Origin: Bifidobacterium goeldii
Lineage (GTDB): Bacteria > Actinomycetota > Actinomycetes > Actinomycetales > Bifidobacteriaceae
Direction: 5' to 3'
Assembly (NCBI RefSeq): GCF_003951095.1
Contig: NZ_QXGL01000002.1
Coordinates: 248,001-312,000, forward strand
DNA length: 64,000 nucleotides
The notes beneath the pieces are model-generated. The model ran no database searches. It worked only from the letters and a program-made list of their open reading frames with translations, and was not told the DNA's origin. Positions 8,168-17,773 of the stretch are shown here, piece by piece; the stretch's first letter is position 1; the number at the start of each line of letters is the position of its first letter. The position numbers were made by a program, and so were the translations under genes.

Positions 8168-9592
8168 ATGTCCACTACCGTATCGACCGCGATCAAGGAA
8201 GTCGGTCACAAACTCTTCGGCGGGTATGCGGAACTGCTCCGCATACCCCACACCGCGCGTTTCGCTATCGGCTCTGTGATCGCTTGCATGCCGTTCCCGA
8301 TGGTCGGCATGACGATCACGATCTCCGTACAGCACTATTACGGTAACTATTCGCTCGCCGGCATACTTACCGCCATTCAGGCGATCGCACTGGCGGTTGC
8401 CTCCCCTGTACTCGGCAAGCTGGTTGACAAATTCGGCCAGCGTCAGGTGTCGATTCCGACGATCATCGTGTGGATGATTGCCTCGATCGCGCTGGTTACG
8501 TCGATTACTAACCGCGCGCCCGAATGGGTGTTGTATTGCATTACGCCGTTTATGGCGGCGATTCCGCCGTGGGGTGCGATGAGCCGTGCCCGCTGGACGA
8601 CGCTGCTCAAGGGTGACCGTGAGCGCACCGATCGCGCGCTGAGCCTGTCGGGCGTATTCGACGAGTGCATGTGGGTGATTGGCAACCCGCTTGCCTCTAC
8701 GTTGGCCGTGATTTCTGGCTTGCTGGCGTTCTCGTTCACTGGCGTGTGCGTGGTGGTTGGCGCGTTGATGTTCCTCACCGAACTGACGACCGAGCCGAAG
8801 TCGCAGACCGTGCTGGCTCGCGAGGCTGGTATGACGCGTAAGCAGTATCGCGAGCGTGAGGCGGCTCGTGCGAAGGCGTTGCAGGTTGAGGCTGCGGCCG
8901 AGTCTGCGCGCGCGAAGGCACTGGCTGAAGGTCTGTCGGAGGAGCAGGCGCGTGCGGCTGCGGATAAGGCTGCGGCGGATGCGATGGCCGGGCGTAAGGA
9001 GTCGATTTGGGGGCCAGGTTTGATCGCCGTGTGCGTAACCTGGTTCTCGCTGGGCGCATTCCAGGCGGCGGCGAGTATTTCGATTATCGCGTTCGCCACT
9101 GAGGCGAATGCTAAGCAGTACACCGGTTTTGTGTTCGCATGCTTCTCGATTAGTTCGCTGATTGGTGCACTGTTTTATGGCGCGAAATCGTGGACTGTTC
9201 CGCTGTGGAAGCGCTTCTACTTCTGCCTTGCGGTGGTGAATATCGGCATTGGTACGTTCATGTTCGCTAAGCACCTGTGGGTGATTATGATCATCTACCT
9301 GCTGATCGGCGTATGCCAGGCTCCGACGTGGATCAATGGCAATCAGCTGATGCTGCACTTGGTGCCGCCGTCGCGCTTCACTGAAGGCGTAGCGTGGATG
9401 GGCGCGATGAACTCGATCGGCTCTTCCGCTGGCTCTGCGATTACCGGCCAGTTTATTGACCGTATGGGCTCGCACGGCGGTTTCATGGTGGTCACGACGC
9501 TGGCGCTGAGCTCACTGGTGATCGCGTTCATCGGTTTCAAGCAGATCAAATCCAGCACGGAGACCCCGACGCTGACCACTGTGCACGTGTGA
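8168..9592 (+). CDS. Major facilitator superfamily transporter with a large charged central loop
   Basis: 474-residue inner-membrane transporter from the ATG at 8168, which has AAAGGAG about 11 bases upstream; a longer frame from 8036 has no such site. Two six-helix halves are visible. The GKLVDKFGQRQVSIP segment matches the loop 2-3 MFS signature. Between the halves lies an unusually long cytoplasmic loop of about 75 residues, rich in Ala, Arg, Glu and Lys, likely a helical or coiled-coil insertion. Sugar or drug export are both possible; there is no neighbouring enzyme on the strand to decide. Confidence 0.85.
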   Translation: MSTTVSTAIKEVGHKLFGGYAELLRIPHTARFAIGSVIACMPFPMVGMTITISVQHYYGNYSLAGILTAIQAIALAVASPVLGKLVDKFGQRQVSIPTIIVWMIASIALVTSITNRAPEWVLYCITPFMAAIPPWGAMSRARWTTLLKGDRERTDRALSLSGVFDECMWVIGNPLASTLAVISGLLAFSFTGVCVVVGALMFLTELTTEPKSQTVLAREAGMTRKQYREREAARAKALQVEAAAESARAKALAEGLSEEQARAAADKAAADAMAGRKESIWGPGLIAVCVTWFSLGAFQAAASISIIAFATEANAKQYTGFVFACFSISSLIGALFYGAKSWTVPLWKRFYFCLAVVNIGIGTFMFAKHLWVIMIIYLLIGVCQAPTWINGNQLMLHLVPPSRFTEGVAWMGAMNSIGSSAGSAITGQFIDRMGSHGGFMVVTTLALSSLVIAFIGFKQIKSSTETPTLTTVHV

Positions 9593-9659
9593 GACACGTG
9601 GCGACCGTCGGTTTCTTACGCCAGCCTATGGTTTTCGTATGACGAGTCCTTTAACCCAG

Positions 9660-9880
9660 AATTTGGAATCGGAGGGCTCGCCATATGAAACGCGCGTGCC
9701 ACGTATTGGGCTTTTTGCCGTTTTTGGCGATTGGTGGCACACCGCATCATGGTCGTCCAACGTCGCAAATATCAGAAACGTTGGAATCAAGCCATTTTGC
9801 AAAAAGCACATCAAACACTTTCGTCTGATTGCGTGCCACCAATCGCGTAAAACGGCAAAAACAGCGTTACGTGGCACACT
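9660..9880. repeat. 220-bp palindromic repeat, copy 1 (MITE-like)
   Basis: A sequence nearly identical to 19301-19521, in the same orientation. Within it, 9696-9740 and 9834-9879 are long imperfect inverted arms of about 45 bp, beginning GTGCCACG and ending CGTGGCAC, with GCGATTGGTGGCAC and GTGCCACCAATCGCG as the inner parts. There is no transposase. A reading frame crosses both copies, but the palindrome explains its conservation and no ribosome binding site is seen. The remaining 9593-9659 and 9881-10034 hold no gene I can support. Confidence 0.85.
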
Positions 9881-10034
9881 TTCGCCGCATTCCGCGTTGT
9901 CCCCCCGTGCACGACTAACAGAGGCGCATAAAAGCCTGAAGTCCCCTAACCATCCTCACACCAAAGTCGACGAGTCGAATCCAGAATCCGGCACGAAATC
10001 GTCGGTCTCAACATATAGATAAAAAAGTGCACCT

Positions 10035-11063
10035 CTATGCGCGAGTACTGGAGCCACGCACGACGAAATCGTAGCCAGCAACCTCACGCCGTGGTTCTCC
10101 ATCGTAGATGCCGTCGATACGATCAAGCAGCAAGCGGATTGCCTTGTCCACCAGATCCTTCATGTCAATACGAACGGTAGAAATAGACGGCACTGTGTAT
10201 TCGCCCAATGAGATGCCATCGAAACCAGTGATGAGCACATCATCAGGCACACGAATACCGCGATCAGCAAAACCGCGAATCAAGCCAAATGCCAGCGAAT
10301 CCGACGCGCAGAACAGGCCATCAAACGGCATGCCGACGTCGGCAAGCTGATGTGCAATCTCACGTCCGGGTTCGACCAGCCAATCACAGGCCAGACACTG
10401 TCGTTCGGTGAGCCCCATGCCGTTCTCAGCCAGCGCCTCGCGCACACCCTCAAAACGCTCTTTACTCGTACCGACCTGCACCCCGATCGCGGTAGGGCTC
10501 ACATATCCGATGCCCACAGCCGCGACTGATCTACATCCCTGTTCGATGAGATGCCGCGTGGCGATACGGGCGCCTTCGCGGTTGGGGGTCATCACCGTAT
10601 CGAGCACAGGTTCAGGAGTGCAATCATCAAGCAGCACCGTGGGGCGGTTCATACTCAGACGTTTGATCTCGTTCGCGTCGATACCTGTGGCATTGAGGAT
10701 AACACCATCGCAGATCTGGTTCGAGATGCCGTCGACTGCCTCCTTGACATTGCCGGCATCTAGGCCGGTTTGCAACACCAGCGCTTGATATCCTTCACGA
10801 TTGATCGCCGGCACAGCGGTAGCCGCAAGCTTGGAGTAGTAATACGGGATATCGAGTTCGTGCACCACTACTTCGATGATCTTTGTCTTGCCGTATCGCA
10901 GGCTGCGCGCGGACATGTTCGTCGTATACCCAAGCGCCTTTGCGGCTTTCATGACCTTTTTCATCGTCGCCGGAGACACATATTGCCCTCCACGCAACGC
11001 ATATGACACCGTGGCGGGAGACACACCCGCCTTCTTTGCGACGTCTTTGAGCGTCACCGCCAT
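10035..11063 (-). CDS. LacI-family transcriptional repressor of the arabino-oligosaccharide cassette
   Basis: About 342 residues from the ATG at 11063 (MAVTLKDVAKKAGVSPATVS); an earlier ATG at 11096 is possible. The N-terminal helix-turn-helix and hinge (VMKAAKALGYTTNMSARSLR) are followed by a periplasmic-binding-like effector domain (VVVHELDIPYYYSKL, DDVLITGFDGISLGEYTVPSI). It is divergent from the GH43 gene. Two operator-like sites centred on CG lie between them, and two more lie upstream of the binding-protein gene 8 kb away, suggesting one repressor for both units and for itself. The inducer is presumably arabinose or an arabino-oligosaccharide; this is inferred from neighbours. Confidence 0.88.
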   Translation of the reverse strand: MAVTLKDVAKKAGVSPATVSYALRGGQYVSPATMKKVMKAAKALGYTTNMSARSLRYGKTKIIEVVVHELDIPYYYSKLAATAVPAINREGYQALVLQTGLDAGNVKEAVDGISNQICDGVILNATGIDANEIKRLSMNRPTVLLDDCTPEPVLDTVMTPNREGARIATRHLIEQGCRSVAAVGIGYVSPTAIGVQVGTSKERFEGVREALAENGMGLTERQCLACDWLVEPGREIAHQLADVGMPFDGLFCASDSLAFGLIRGFADRGIRVPDDVLITGFDGISLGEYTVPSISTVRIDMKDLVDKAIRLLLDRIDGIYDGEPRREVAGYDFVVRGSSTRA

Positions 11064-11194
11064 CTTTGCACCTGCCTTCATGCCACGCGGCAGCATTGCA
11101 CCCGCGTTTCTTCGTTCACCTTAGTGCAACCACTGCACCACGGCCGACACGTATCGACATCTCATAGACGGCGATACACTGCCCTCGACCGTTA

Positions 11195-11224
11195 TCATAT
11201 CGTTATGATATCATAACGATATGA
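11195..11224. promoter_or_regulatory. Double LacI-type operator forming a 30-bp perfect palindrome
   Basis: TCATATCGTTATGA (11195-11208) and TCATAACGATATGA (11211-11224) are two near-palindromic sites, each centred on CG as LacI-family operators are, and are reverse complements of each other. A possible -10 box TATATA follows at 11238-11243, so occupancy would block the GH43 promoter. The same TCATAACG.TATGA pattern recurs at 19161-19190. Confidence 0.8.
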
Positions 11225-11278
11225 ATAGCATAGAAGCTATATAAAACATGCGTTCACACGAGACTGAAAGGACAGATC

Positions 11279-12901
11279 GTGAGTGATATGACACCCATCG
11301 TCAACCCGATTCTGCGCGGATTCCATCCCGATCCTTCATGGATGTGGCACGACGGACGAGCATGGCTTGTAACCTCGTCATTCGGACTCGTTCCAGGACT
11401 GCCGATCCACACCTCCACCGATTTGGCGCATTGGCAACGCGAAGGCGCAGCCATCGATGAAGAGATGGCCAAAAAACTATTCCTCGCCTACATCGACTCC
11501 GACGATCATGGCGTCTTTGCACCAAGCATCCGCATGATCGGCGACGCAATGGTCATCGTCAGTACGGTGGTCCGCGTGAACGAGCAGCGTGCACTCGAGA
11601 ACGGGGCCGACCCCGCGCAAATCGAGGCCATGCACAACGCGAATGGCAACTTTGCACTTGTCTCACACGACCACGGGCACAGCTGGGAAGGCCCCCATTG
11701 GATTAACGGAGCCCGAGGCAACGACCCAGACGTCTTCATCGACACCGACGGCACCTCGTGGTGGGTCTGCAGTCATCAATCCGACAATCCGCAATGGCGC
11801 TTCCAATCGGACATCGTCATACGAAGGCTAAATCTTGACACTTGGTCGCTCGAAGGTCCTGAACATGTGCTGTGGCATGGAGCATTAGAGGGGGCGACAT
11901 GGGCCGAGTCACCGCATATTCTGCGCCATGATGGGCAGTATTATCTGCTCGCCGCCGAAGCTGGCACCGAACGTCATCACGCGCAAACAGTGGCACGGTC
12001 GCGCGAGCTGATAGCTATGTACGAGGGCAATCCACGCAATCCAATACTGACGCATCGGCATCTTGGAGAGCGGTTCCCCGTACAGAATGTCGGCCACTGC
12101 GATCTACTGCAGGACAATGACGGACGCTGGTGGGGAGTCTGTCTCGGCTCACGCATCGTAGACGGCTACAGCTTCATGGGTCGCGAGCCGATGGTGTTCC
12201 CCGTGACCTGGGAGCATGATTGGCCCGTATTCGCGCCAGGAAGCGGACTCGTGCCGCACGTCGTGAACACGGACGACGGCGGTTATTCGCCAGTCTCGAC
12301 AGGCACAAGCGAAACGACCGTGACGGATACGCCCACAGAATCATGGCATACAACGACCGTCAGCGACGATAATATCATCCAGTTACCTTGGCAGCATGGC
12401 TGGCAATGGGCCAAGGTCGACACCGTCGACTTCTCGGTGATCCTCAACCCCGTTGCAGCCAACGAGGCGCGCATTCAGCAGGATCGTAACCGATACGCCG
12501 CACTCGTCGCCGACTGCGAACGCGGCATCATCCAGGCCATCATCCACGACGCCAAAAACGCCGATGAACTGATATATGAGGGAACGCTCGACGCCAACAC
12601 TGACTATGTCATTCGCCTTAACGGCACCACCATAGAATTCCGCAAGGAAAGCCACAACTCGGCATACAAACAGGCAAGCGCAACCGATATGCCGAACACA
12701 ACAATGGCCGATCTCCCGGCAGCGTTGACCATCCGGAGAGGATCGCAACAGTCCTTCAACATCACAGCCGGAGGTTGGCCCGTGCTTCACGCCAACAGCA
12801 AAGCCCCGACCGGCAGCGAGCTATTCGCCACGCATGACGCGACATTCCTCAGCACGGAATCAGCCGGCGGCTACGTTGGATGCCTGGCCGGCATTCGCTG
12901 A
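11279..12901 (+). CDS. Glycoside hydrolase family 43 (arabinofuranosidase / beta-xylosidase type)
   Basis: 540-residue enzyme without a signal peptide, so cytoplasmic. The five-bladed propeller carries the family's three carboxylates: Asp18 in GFHPDPS (general base), Asp in NDPDVFID near residue 150 (pKa modulator) and Glu in WAESPHI near residue 210 (general acid). The C-terminal 200 residues look like the beta-sandwich that completes substrate binding in two-domain GH43 enzymes. GAAAGGA lies nine bases before the GTG at 11279; ATG at 11288 is an alternative. Together with GH51 and the importer it should trim imported arabino- or arabinoxylo-oligosaccharides. Whether arabinose or xylose is released is not decidable here. 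Confidence 0.87.
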   Translation: MSDMTPIVNPILRGFHPDPSWMWHDGRAWLVTSSFGLVPGLPIHTSTDLAHWQREGAAIDEEMAKKLFLAYIDSDDHGVFAPSIRMIGDAMVIVSTVVRVNEQRALENGADPAQIEAMHNANGNFALVSHDHGHSWEGPHWINGARGNDPDVFIDTDGTSWWVCSHQSDNPQWRFQSDIVIRRLNLDTWSLEGPEHVLWHGALEGATWAESPHILRHDGQYYLLAAEAGTERHHAQTVARSRELIAMYEGNPRNPILTHRHLGERFPVQNVGHCDLLQDNDGRWWGVCLGSRIVDGYSFMGREPMVFPVTWEHDWPVFAPGSGLVPHVVNTDDGGYSPVSTGTSETTVTDTPTESWHTTTVSDDNIIQLPWQHGWQWAKVDTVDFSVILNPVAANEARIQQDRNRYAALVADCERGIIQAIIHDAKNADELIYEGTLDANTDYVIRLNGTTIEFRKESHNSAYKQASATDMPNTTMADLPAALTIRRGSQQSFNITAGGWPVLHANSKAPTGSELFATHDATFLSTESAGGYVGCLAGIR

Positions 12902-12939
12902 AAGCAGCCAGCGGTAAGCCAGCGGTAAGCACAGCAATG

Positions 12940-12973
12940 AAAGGCGACGACCATGTAGGCCGTCGCCTTTTGT
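12940..12973 (+). terminator. Terminator after GH43
   Basis: AAAGGCGACG and CGTCGCCTTT form the stem, followed by TGTT. It sits 40 bp after the GH43 stop. A direct repeat of GCCAGCGGTAA lies just before it. Confidence 0.8.
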
Positions 12974-13099
12974 TATGTCTGCTCAATTTGTCGCGAACAT
13001 ATGCGCAACCGTATGCTGTATTTTTCCGCCGCACTCCGCGCCCGCGCAGCTGCACTCAGCCCGCACGCAATCAAGTACATCGGACACAAATGCAAAACA

Positions 13100-13127
13100 G
13101 GGTGAATGAGCGTAATCTCATTCACCC
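13100..13127 (-). terminator. Terminator after GH51 (end of transporter operon)
   Basis: GGGTGAATGAG and CTCATTCACCC form an 11-bp stem with a six-base loop; on the minus strand it runs into TGTTTTGC. It lies 50 bp beyond the GH51 stop. Confidence 0.8.
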
Positions 13128-13178
13128 CGTCATTATTCAGAACGATCGCCGCGGACATGCACGGACCGAAATCTTAGT

Positions 13179-15680
13179 TCATTCGCGATAATCAACGCTT
13201 TCGGCGCCGCTCCCAGCATCGGGAATCTCCAAAACGGTGAATGACCACCCCGGGCACACGATATGACGAGCGTCAACCGTATCGCAGCTCTGCCGCACGG
13301 GCCGGCATGGCGCAGTCTTACCACCAACCCCCGCAGACGGATCTCCGGATAGCACCGTACAGGTGACATCTCGCAACAGCACACCAGCACTTTCCAATAC
13401 GGCAGAGCAATCCACGTCGACCGGATCCGCGAGCGCATTCACCATTCGAATCACCGTAAGACCGCGCGTATCGTCATGAGCGACACCAACAACACGACGA
13501 GTCTCTGTATCCGATTCGACGGCGACCGATTCCGCTCCACCATCAACAGATACGCCAACGGTTCTGCCGCCACGATCGACCCGTATCACGATAGTGATCT
13601 CCTGCCCTGGCGTCATCGAAACATCGCACAACGTCGGCTCAGCATAGCTGGTGTCGTATCCATCACGCGTCATTAGTATTTCATAGCGCAAACGAGACGC
13701 AGAGACGTTGAATACGACTTCATTATGATCATGCCCACCGCGGTCGCCGCTAACACCTGAGCCAGTCAGACCAACATCCTCGATATCACCGAAGCCGATA
13801 CGGAACGAGGCAGGCAACTGTTCGATTCTTGTACGTAGCCGAATCACATACGATTCGGCACTCCAATTCAATCCGCAATCCAACCACTCCCCATGCCCTA
13901 GGCATCGAACGTCACGGCCCACATAGACCGTGTCGTCGGCGGTTTCGACGCGAATGTCACCAAACCATTGACCCTTCTGTCCTTCGCACTGCAGTCGAGA
14001 TCGGAGCGGCAATTCGCGACGGTACGTCACGTCGCCGACTGCCGACACCGGCAGAACCCGATTCGCCGCACTGCGCGAAAACATCCATTGCACCCAATAA
14101 TTGCAGGTATCGTATACGCGGTCGTTGTCGAAGTAGATCAGGTTCGGATTCCAACTGGCGTGTCCATTGCGGCACAGCAGCGGCGCATATGACGCCATGG
14201 CGACCACATCGCCGTTGCGTTCCATCGACGTCATCAGCGCGGCCTCGCTCAACGCATTGAGCATGGCCGATCCCCATGATTCATACTCGCCCAGATACAC
14301 TTTCGGCCCAGAACGCGGCAACCTATCATACTGGTCGAGATGCCGGAACCACCAGGCAGGCGACTGATAGGAATGCTCGTCGACAAGTGGCAGACGCAAC
14401 CGACGAGCCAGCGCCCAACCATCCTCGTAATCCTGACCGAACAATGCAGGGCCAACGGTGCCAACGATCCGAATGTTCGGATATTGGCGGCGAACCGCAT
14501 CATATATGCGCGTGAATCGGTCCACGAATACGTCGTCGATGCGATCCTCATTCCCAATACCGATCATCTCCAAGCCAAATGGCTCCGGATGGCCCAAATC
14601 AGCACGCAGCGATCCCCACCGGGTACCGACGTCGCCGTTGCAGAATTCAATGAGATCAAGCACATCCTGCACATATTCACCCATCTGGGAGCATGGAATG
14701 GCCGTCGCTCCGGAATCGGAATTCTGACAGCATACGCCGGCGGCCACAACCGGCAATGGCTTGGCACCGATCGCCTCGCACAGGCACAGGTATTCGAAGT
14801 ACCCCAAACGGAACGACTGGTGATAGCCCCAACAGTTGAACTGCTGCCGTCGATGCTCAACCGGCCCAATAGTGTGCTTCCAGTGATACATGTTCGATAG
14901 TCCGTAACCGTGTGCAATGCAACCACCGGGGAATCGCATAAACCGCGGGTGCAGTTCAGCGAGCGCTTCTATGATGTCGGCACGCAGATGCCGCAGCAGT
15001 TCGTTGCCATGCCACGGGGCATCGGGTTCCAGCGAGACGAAGTCAATCTCCACCGTCCCCTCGTCGAGGAATTCCAGTTCAAGTCGCCCGGCCATTGCAT
15101 CACATTTCGGGTGCAGCACGACGCGCTCCTGACGCCAACGCGGCTGATCAGCATCACCGCAGCCAATCAGAGTATCCAATGTCAGCATCTCGCATGCGAG
15201 CGCACTGCCGTCATCGTCCAGTAACGATACGCGGATGTGCATCGGTTTGTGCACCGTTTCTATGTCATCGCAGCCGCTGCCACCGTTTGCGCTACTGCTA
15301 TTTCCGCGCGGCCACACCCACAGCGAACAGCGGTAGTCTACTCCCGCGCGGATGCGCATGCCGTCGAACCCCTCGTTGACTAGCGCGATCGGGGCCCTAT
15401 TCACCTCGACGACCGCGTGAACAGGATTCTCGTCGGCGAGCGCGTCCCGGTCGGATAGGCAGAAAGCACCCGCCGAAGATTCGGGAACGACCTTGTGCCA
15501 TGCGGTGAAGCCGTTCCAATGCTCACTATCCGCGCGAGTGAACGTAAACGAGCCGTTGCGCACCATTTCGGCAGCAAGACCCCCATCGGCCGAGTAGTTG
15601 ATGTCTTCAAAGAACACACCCCACATATCCTCGCTGATGGCACGCCAGCTGCTTGAAGACTGTATCGTTACTCGATCCAT
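13179..15680 (-). CDS. Glycoside hydrolase family 51 alpha-L-arabinofuranosidase
   Basis: 833 residues from the ATG at 15680, chosen because GAAAGGA lies nine bases upstream; longer frames to 15779 overlap that site. No signal peptide, so it should hydrolyse terminal arabinofuranose from imported oligosaccharides in the cytoplasm. The barrel shows GGCIAHGYGLSNMYHWK, the acid/base Glu378 in IGIGNEDR and the nucleophile Glu465 in YLGEYESWG. An N-terminal carbohydrate-binding-like beta region of about 190 residues and a C-terminal beta domain make it longer than the common 500-residue GH51 enzymes. Last gene of the binding-protein/permease operon, with about 150 bp from the previous stop. Confidence 0.92.
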   Translation of the reverse strand: MDRVTIQSSSSWRAISEDMWGVFFEDINYSADGGLAAEMVRNGSFTFTRADSEHWNGFTAWHKVVPESSAGAFCLSDRDALADENPVHAVVEVNRAPIALVNEGFDGMRIRAGVDYRCSLWVWPRGNSSSANGGSGCDDIETVHKPMHIRVSLLDDDGSALACEMLTLDTLIGCGDADQPRWRQERVVLHPKCDAMAGRLELEFLDEGTVEIDFVSLEPDAPWHGNELLRHLRADIIEALAELHPRFMRFPGGCIAHGYGLSNMYHWKHTIGPVEHRRQQFNCWGYHQSFRLGYFEYLCLCEAIGAKPLPVVAAGVCCQNSDSGATAIPCSQMGEYVQDVLDLIEFCNGDVGTRWGSLRADLGHPEPFGLEMIGIGNEDRIDDVFVDRFTRIYDAVRRQYPNIRIVGTVGPALFGQDYEDGWALARRLRLPLVDEHSYQSPAWWFRHLDQYDRLPRSGPKVYLGEYESWGSAMLNALSEAALMTSMERNGDVVAMASYAPLLCRNGHASWNPNLIYFDNDRVYDTCNYWVQWMFSRSAANRVLPVSAVGDVTYRRELPLRSRLQCEGQKGQWFGDIRVETADDTVYVGRDVRCLGHGEWLDCGLNWSAESYVIRLRTRIEQLPASFRIGFGDIEDVGLTGSGVSGDRGGHDHNEVVFNVSASRLRYEILMTRDGYDTSYAEPTLCDVSMTPGQEITIVIRVDRGGRTVGVSVDGGAESVAVESDTETRRVVGVAHDDTRGLTVIRMVNALADPVDVDCSAVLESAGVLLRDVTCTVLSGDPSAGVGGKTAPCRPVRQSCDTVDARHIVCPGWSFTVLEIPDAGSGAESVDYRE

Positions 15681-15833
15681 GAATGGCATTCCTTTCGTGA
15701 AATACGGCGCCGAAGTGCATAACATGCACACGCTGTCAGCACCGCCGACTCCAACGGCGTGCGCAGCGCCGATGCGCACGCCGCCAGCGCACGACTACAT
15801 CTTGACGCCACCGGCAGCAAGACCGGCCTTCCA

Positions 15834-16769
15834 CTACTTCTGCGTTGCTAGGAAGATTAGGATCAGCGGAATAATCGAGACGAACGCACCCGTGATGGTC
15901 AACGTGCCAAGCGCCGCAACAGAACTGGACTGGTTGCGCCAGTCGACCAGACCGACCGTCACCGGATACAGGTTCGGATCGTCGAGCACCATCAGCGGCA
16001 TCATGTAGGAGTTCCAGCTTTGCATGAACGCGAAGAGGAACACCGTGGCTAGGCCAGTCATCATCATCGGCATTGAAATACGGAAGAACGTGCGGAACTC
16101 CCCTGCGCCGTCGATGCGCGCCGCCTCGATAATCTCCTTGGGAACCGAGGATTGCGCGGTGATGTAGCACAGCATCACGCCGAACGGATAAACAAACGAC
16201 GGTAGCAGCACACCCGCCATCGTATTACCCAATCCGAGCTGAATAAGTAGCAGGTAGACCGGTTGCGCGATCACCGTGGCGGGAATCAGTAGACTCGCCA
16301 TCAGCGCGCCCATGATGATCTTCTTGCCGCGGAACTCGTAGACGTACAACGCATAGCCGCACATCGCAGATACCAGTGCAGTGATCACGGAGCCGAATCC
16401 GGAGTAGATCACCGAGTTAAGGATCCACCGCGCGAAGATACCTCCACGATAGGTGAACAGGTTGCGGATATTCTCCCACAAACGGAAGTGTGCGAATTCA
16501 AACCCACCGGTTGTATACAGCTCACCAGCGTTTTTAGTGGCCGCGACGAACAGCCACAGCGCGGGAACCACGAAGTAGAAGAACGCGACGATGAACACCA
16601 CCCACACGAGAATGCGAGACCAAAGTGACACCTTGATCGCCATGCCATGCTTCACCTGGGCTGAGCGGCGCAAACCGGTTTTCCGCCGGAGCACGCCTGC
16701 GCCGGTTTCCTTGGTGACGCGCATGGCCTTCAAGTCACGCGGTTGCGTTTGCGATACCGCAGCACTCAT
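15834..16769 (-). CDS. Carbohydrate ABC transporter permease (MalG type)
   Basis: 311-residue inner-membrane permease with six predicted helices (VFIVAFFYFVVPALWLFVAA and others) and the EAA loop EIIEAARIDGAGEFRTFFR that docks the shared ATPase. Its ATG overlaps the stop of the MalF-type permease by 4 bp, indicating translational coupling. An MsmK-like ATPase is not encoded in the cassette and would have to be supplied from elsewhere, as is usual for Gram-positive oligosaccharide importers. Confidence 0.93.
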   Translation of the reverse strand: MSAAVSQTQPRDLKAMRVTKETGAGVLRRKTGLRRSAQVKHGMAIKVSLWSRILVWVVFIVAFFYFVVPALWLFVAATKNAGELYTTGGFEFAHFRLWENIRNLFTYRGGIFARWILNSVIYSGFGSVITALVSAMCGYALYVYEFRGKKIIMGALMASLLIPATVIAQPVYLLLIQLGLGNTMAGVLLPSFVYPFGVMLCYITAQSSVPKEIIEAARIDGAGEFRTFFRISMPMMMTGLATVFLFAFMQSWNSYMMPLMVLDDPNLYPVTVGLVDWRNQSSSVAALGTLTITGAFVSIIPLILIFLATQK

Positions 16770-17773
16770 GAGCGTGCCTCCTTCTTTGCGGCAGCCTGCT
16801 GGATCGCGGACACGATCAGCGAAAGCACCAGCGTGATCAATGCAGTGATAACAGCCATGGCTGCACCAAGGTTCTGATTGTTCTGTTGCGAAGTGACGTT
16901 GACGACGGCCATCGCAGGCGTGTACTTTGCAGTGACGTTGCCGGTGATGCTTTGCAACACGCTCGGCTCATTGAACAACTGAATCGTGCCGATGATGGAA
17001 AACAGCACTGTCAGCATCAGCGACGGCATAACCATCGGGATCTTGATAGACCATGCGATGCGGAATTCGCCGGCGCCGTCGATGCGCGCCGCCTCGTAGA
17101 TATCTTGCGGAATGGATTGCAGGCCAGCAAAGATGATGACCATGTTCACACCCACCCAACACCATGTGGTGACGTTGCCGACCGACCACAGCACGGTTTG
17201 CGGGGACAAGAAGCTTACCGTCACACCGATGGACTTCAGCCCTTTGACGATCGGGCTGACGCCGGGCTGGTACAGAAAGCCCCACATAATCGCAGCCACA
17301 ACTACGGGCACCGAATAAGGCAGGAAGACGATGATCTGCGCCGTCTTCTTGAATTTCACCAGCGTCGAATCGATGAGCAGCGCGAAGACCAGCGATAGAC
17401 CGATCATGATCGGCACCTGAATGACACCGAACATCAAAACGCGCAGGAAGCTCGTCATGAACTCGTGATCATGGAATGCGGTCAGATAATTGGAAATCCC
17501 AGCGAACAACGTCTGCCGGCCACCAGTGAATCCCAATCCGGAACGCTTCACCGTAAAGAAGCTCTGGTATATGGCCACGACCATCGGCGCGAGCATGAAC
17601 ACAACGAACAGCAGCACGAACGGTGCGACGAACAGATAGGGAGCTGGGGTGCTCCGGTAGCGTGGCTTGCGCTCCGGAGCGCCTTGTATCGGCTTCGCGG
17701 TGTTGAAGGACTTTACGGAACTCACGGAGCCTGAAGGACTCTCAGGGTTCGCCAATCGGGTTGTGGCGGTCAT
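16766..17773 (-). CDS. Carbohydrate ABC transporter permease (MalF type)
   Basis: 335 residues. After a 45-residue charged N terminus come six predicted membrane helices (YLFVAPFVLLFVVFMLAPMV is the first) and the EAA loop DIYEAARIDGAGEFRIAWS. It overlaps the binding-protein stop by 4 bp (ATGA) and the next permease start by 4 bp, so the three transporter genes form one tightly coupled operon. Confidence 0.93.
   Translation of the reverse strand: MTATTRLANPESPSGSVSSVKSFNTAKPIQGAPERKPRYRSTPAPYLFVAPFVLLFVVFMLAPMVVAIYQSFFTVKRSGLGFTGGRQTLFAGISNYLTAFHDHEFMTSFLRVLMFGVIQVPIMIGLSLVFALLIDSTLVKFKKTAQIIVFLPYSVPVVVAAIMWGFLYQPGVSPIVKGLKSIGVTVSFLSPQTVLWSVGNVTTWCWVGVNMVIIFAGLQSIPQDIYEAARIDGAGEFRIAWSIKIPMVMPSLMLTVLFSIIGTIQLFNEPSVLQSITGNVTAKYTPAMAVVNVTSQQNNQNLGAAMAVITALITLVLSLIVSAIQQAAAKKEARS

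Noticed and set aside
9639-10022. Protein-like frame across the palindromic repeat, also seen at 19187-19651
   Set aside because: Similarity follows from DNA repeat identity; differences do not show a synonymous bias and no ribosome binding site is present.
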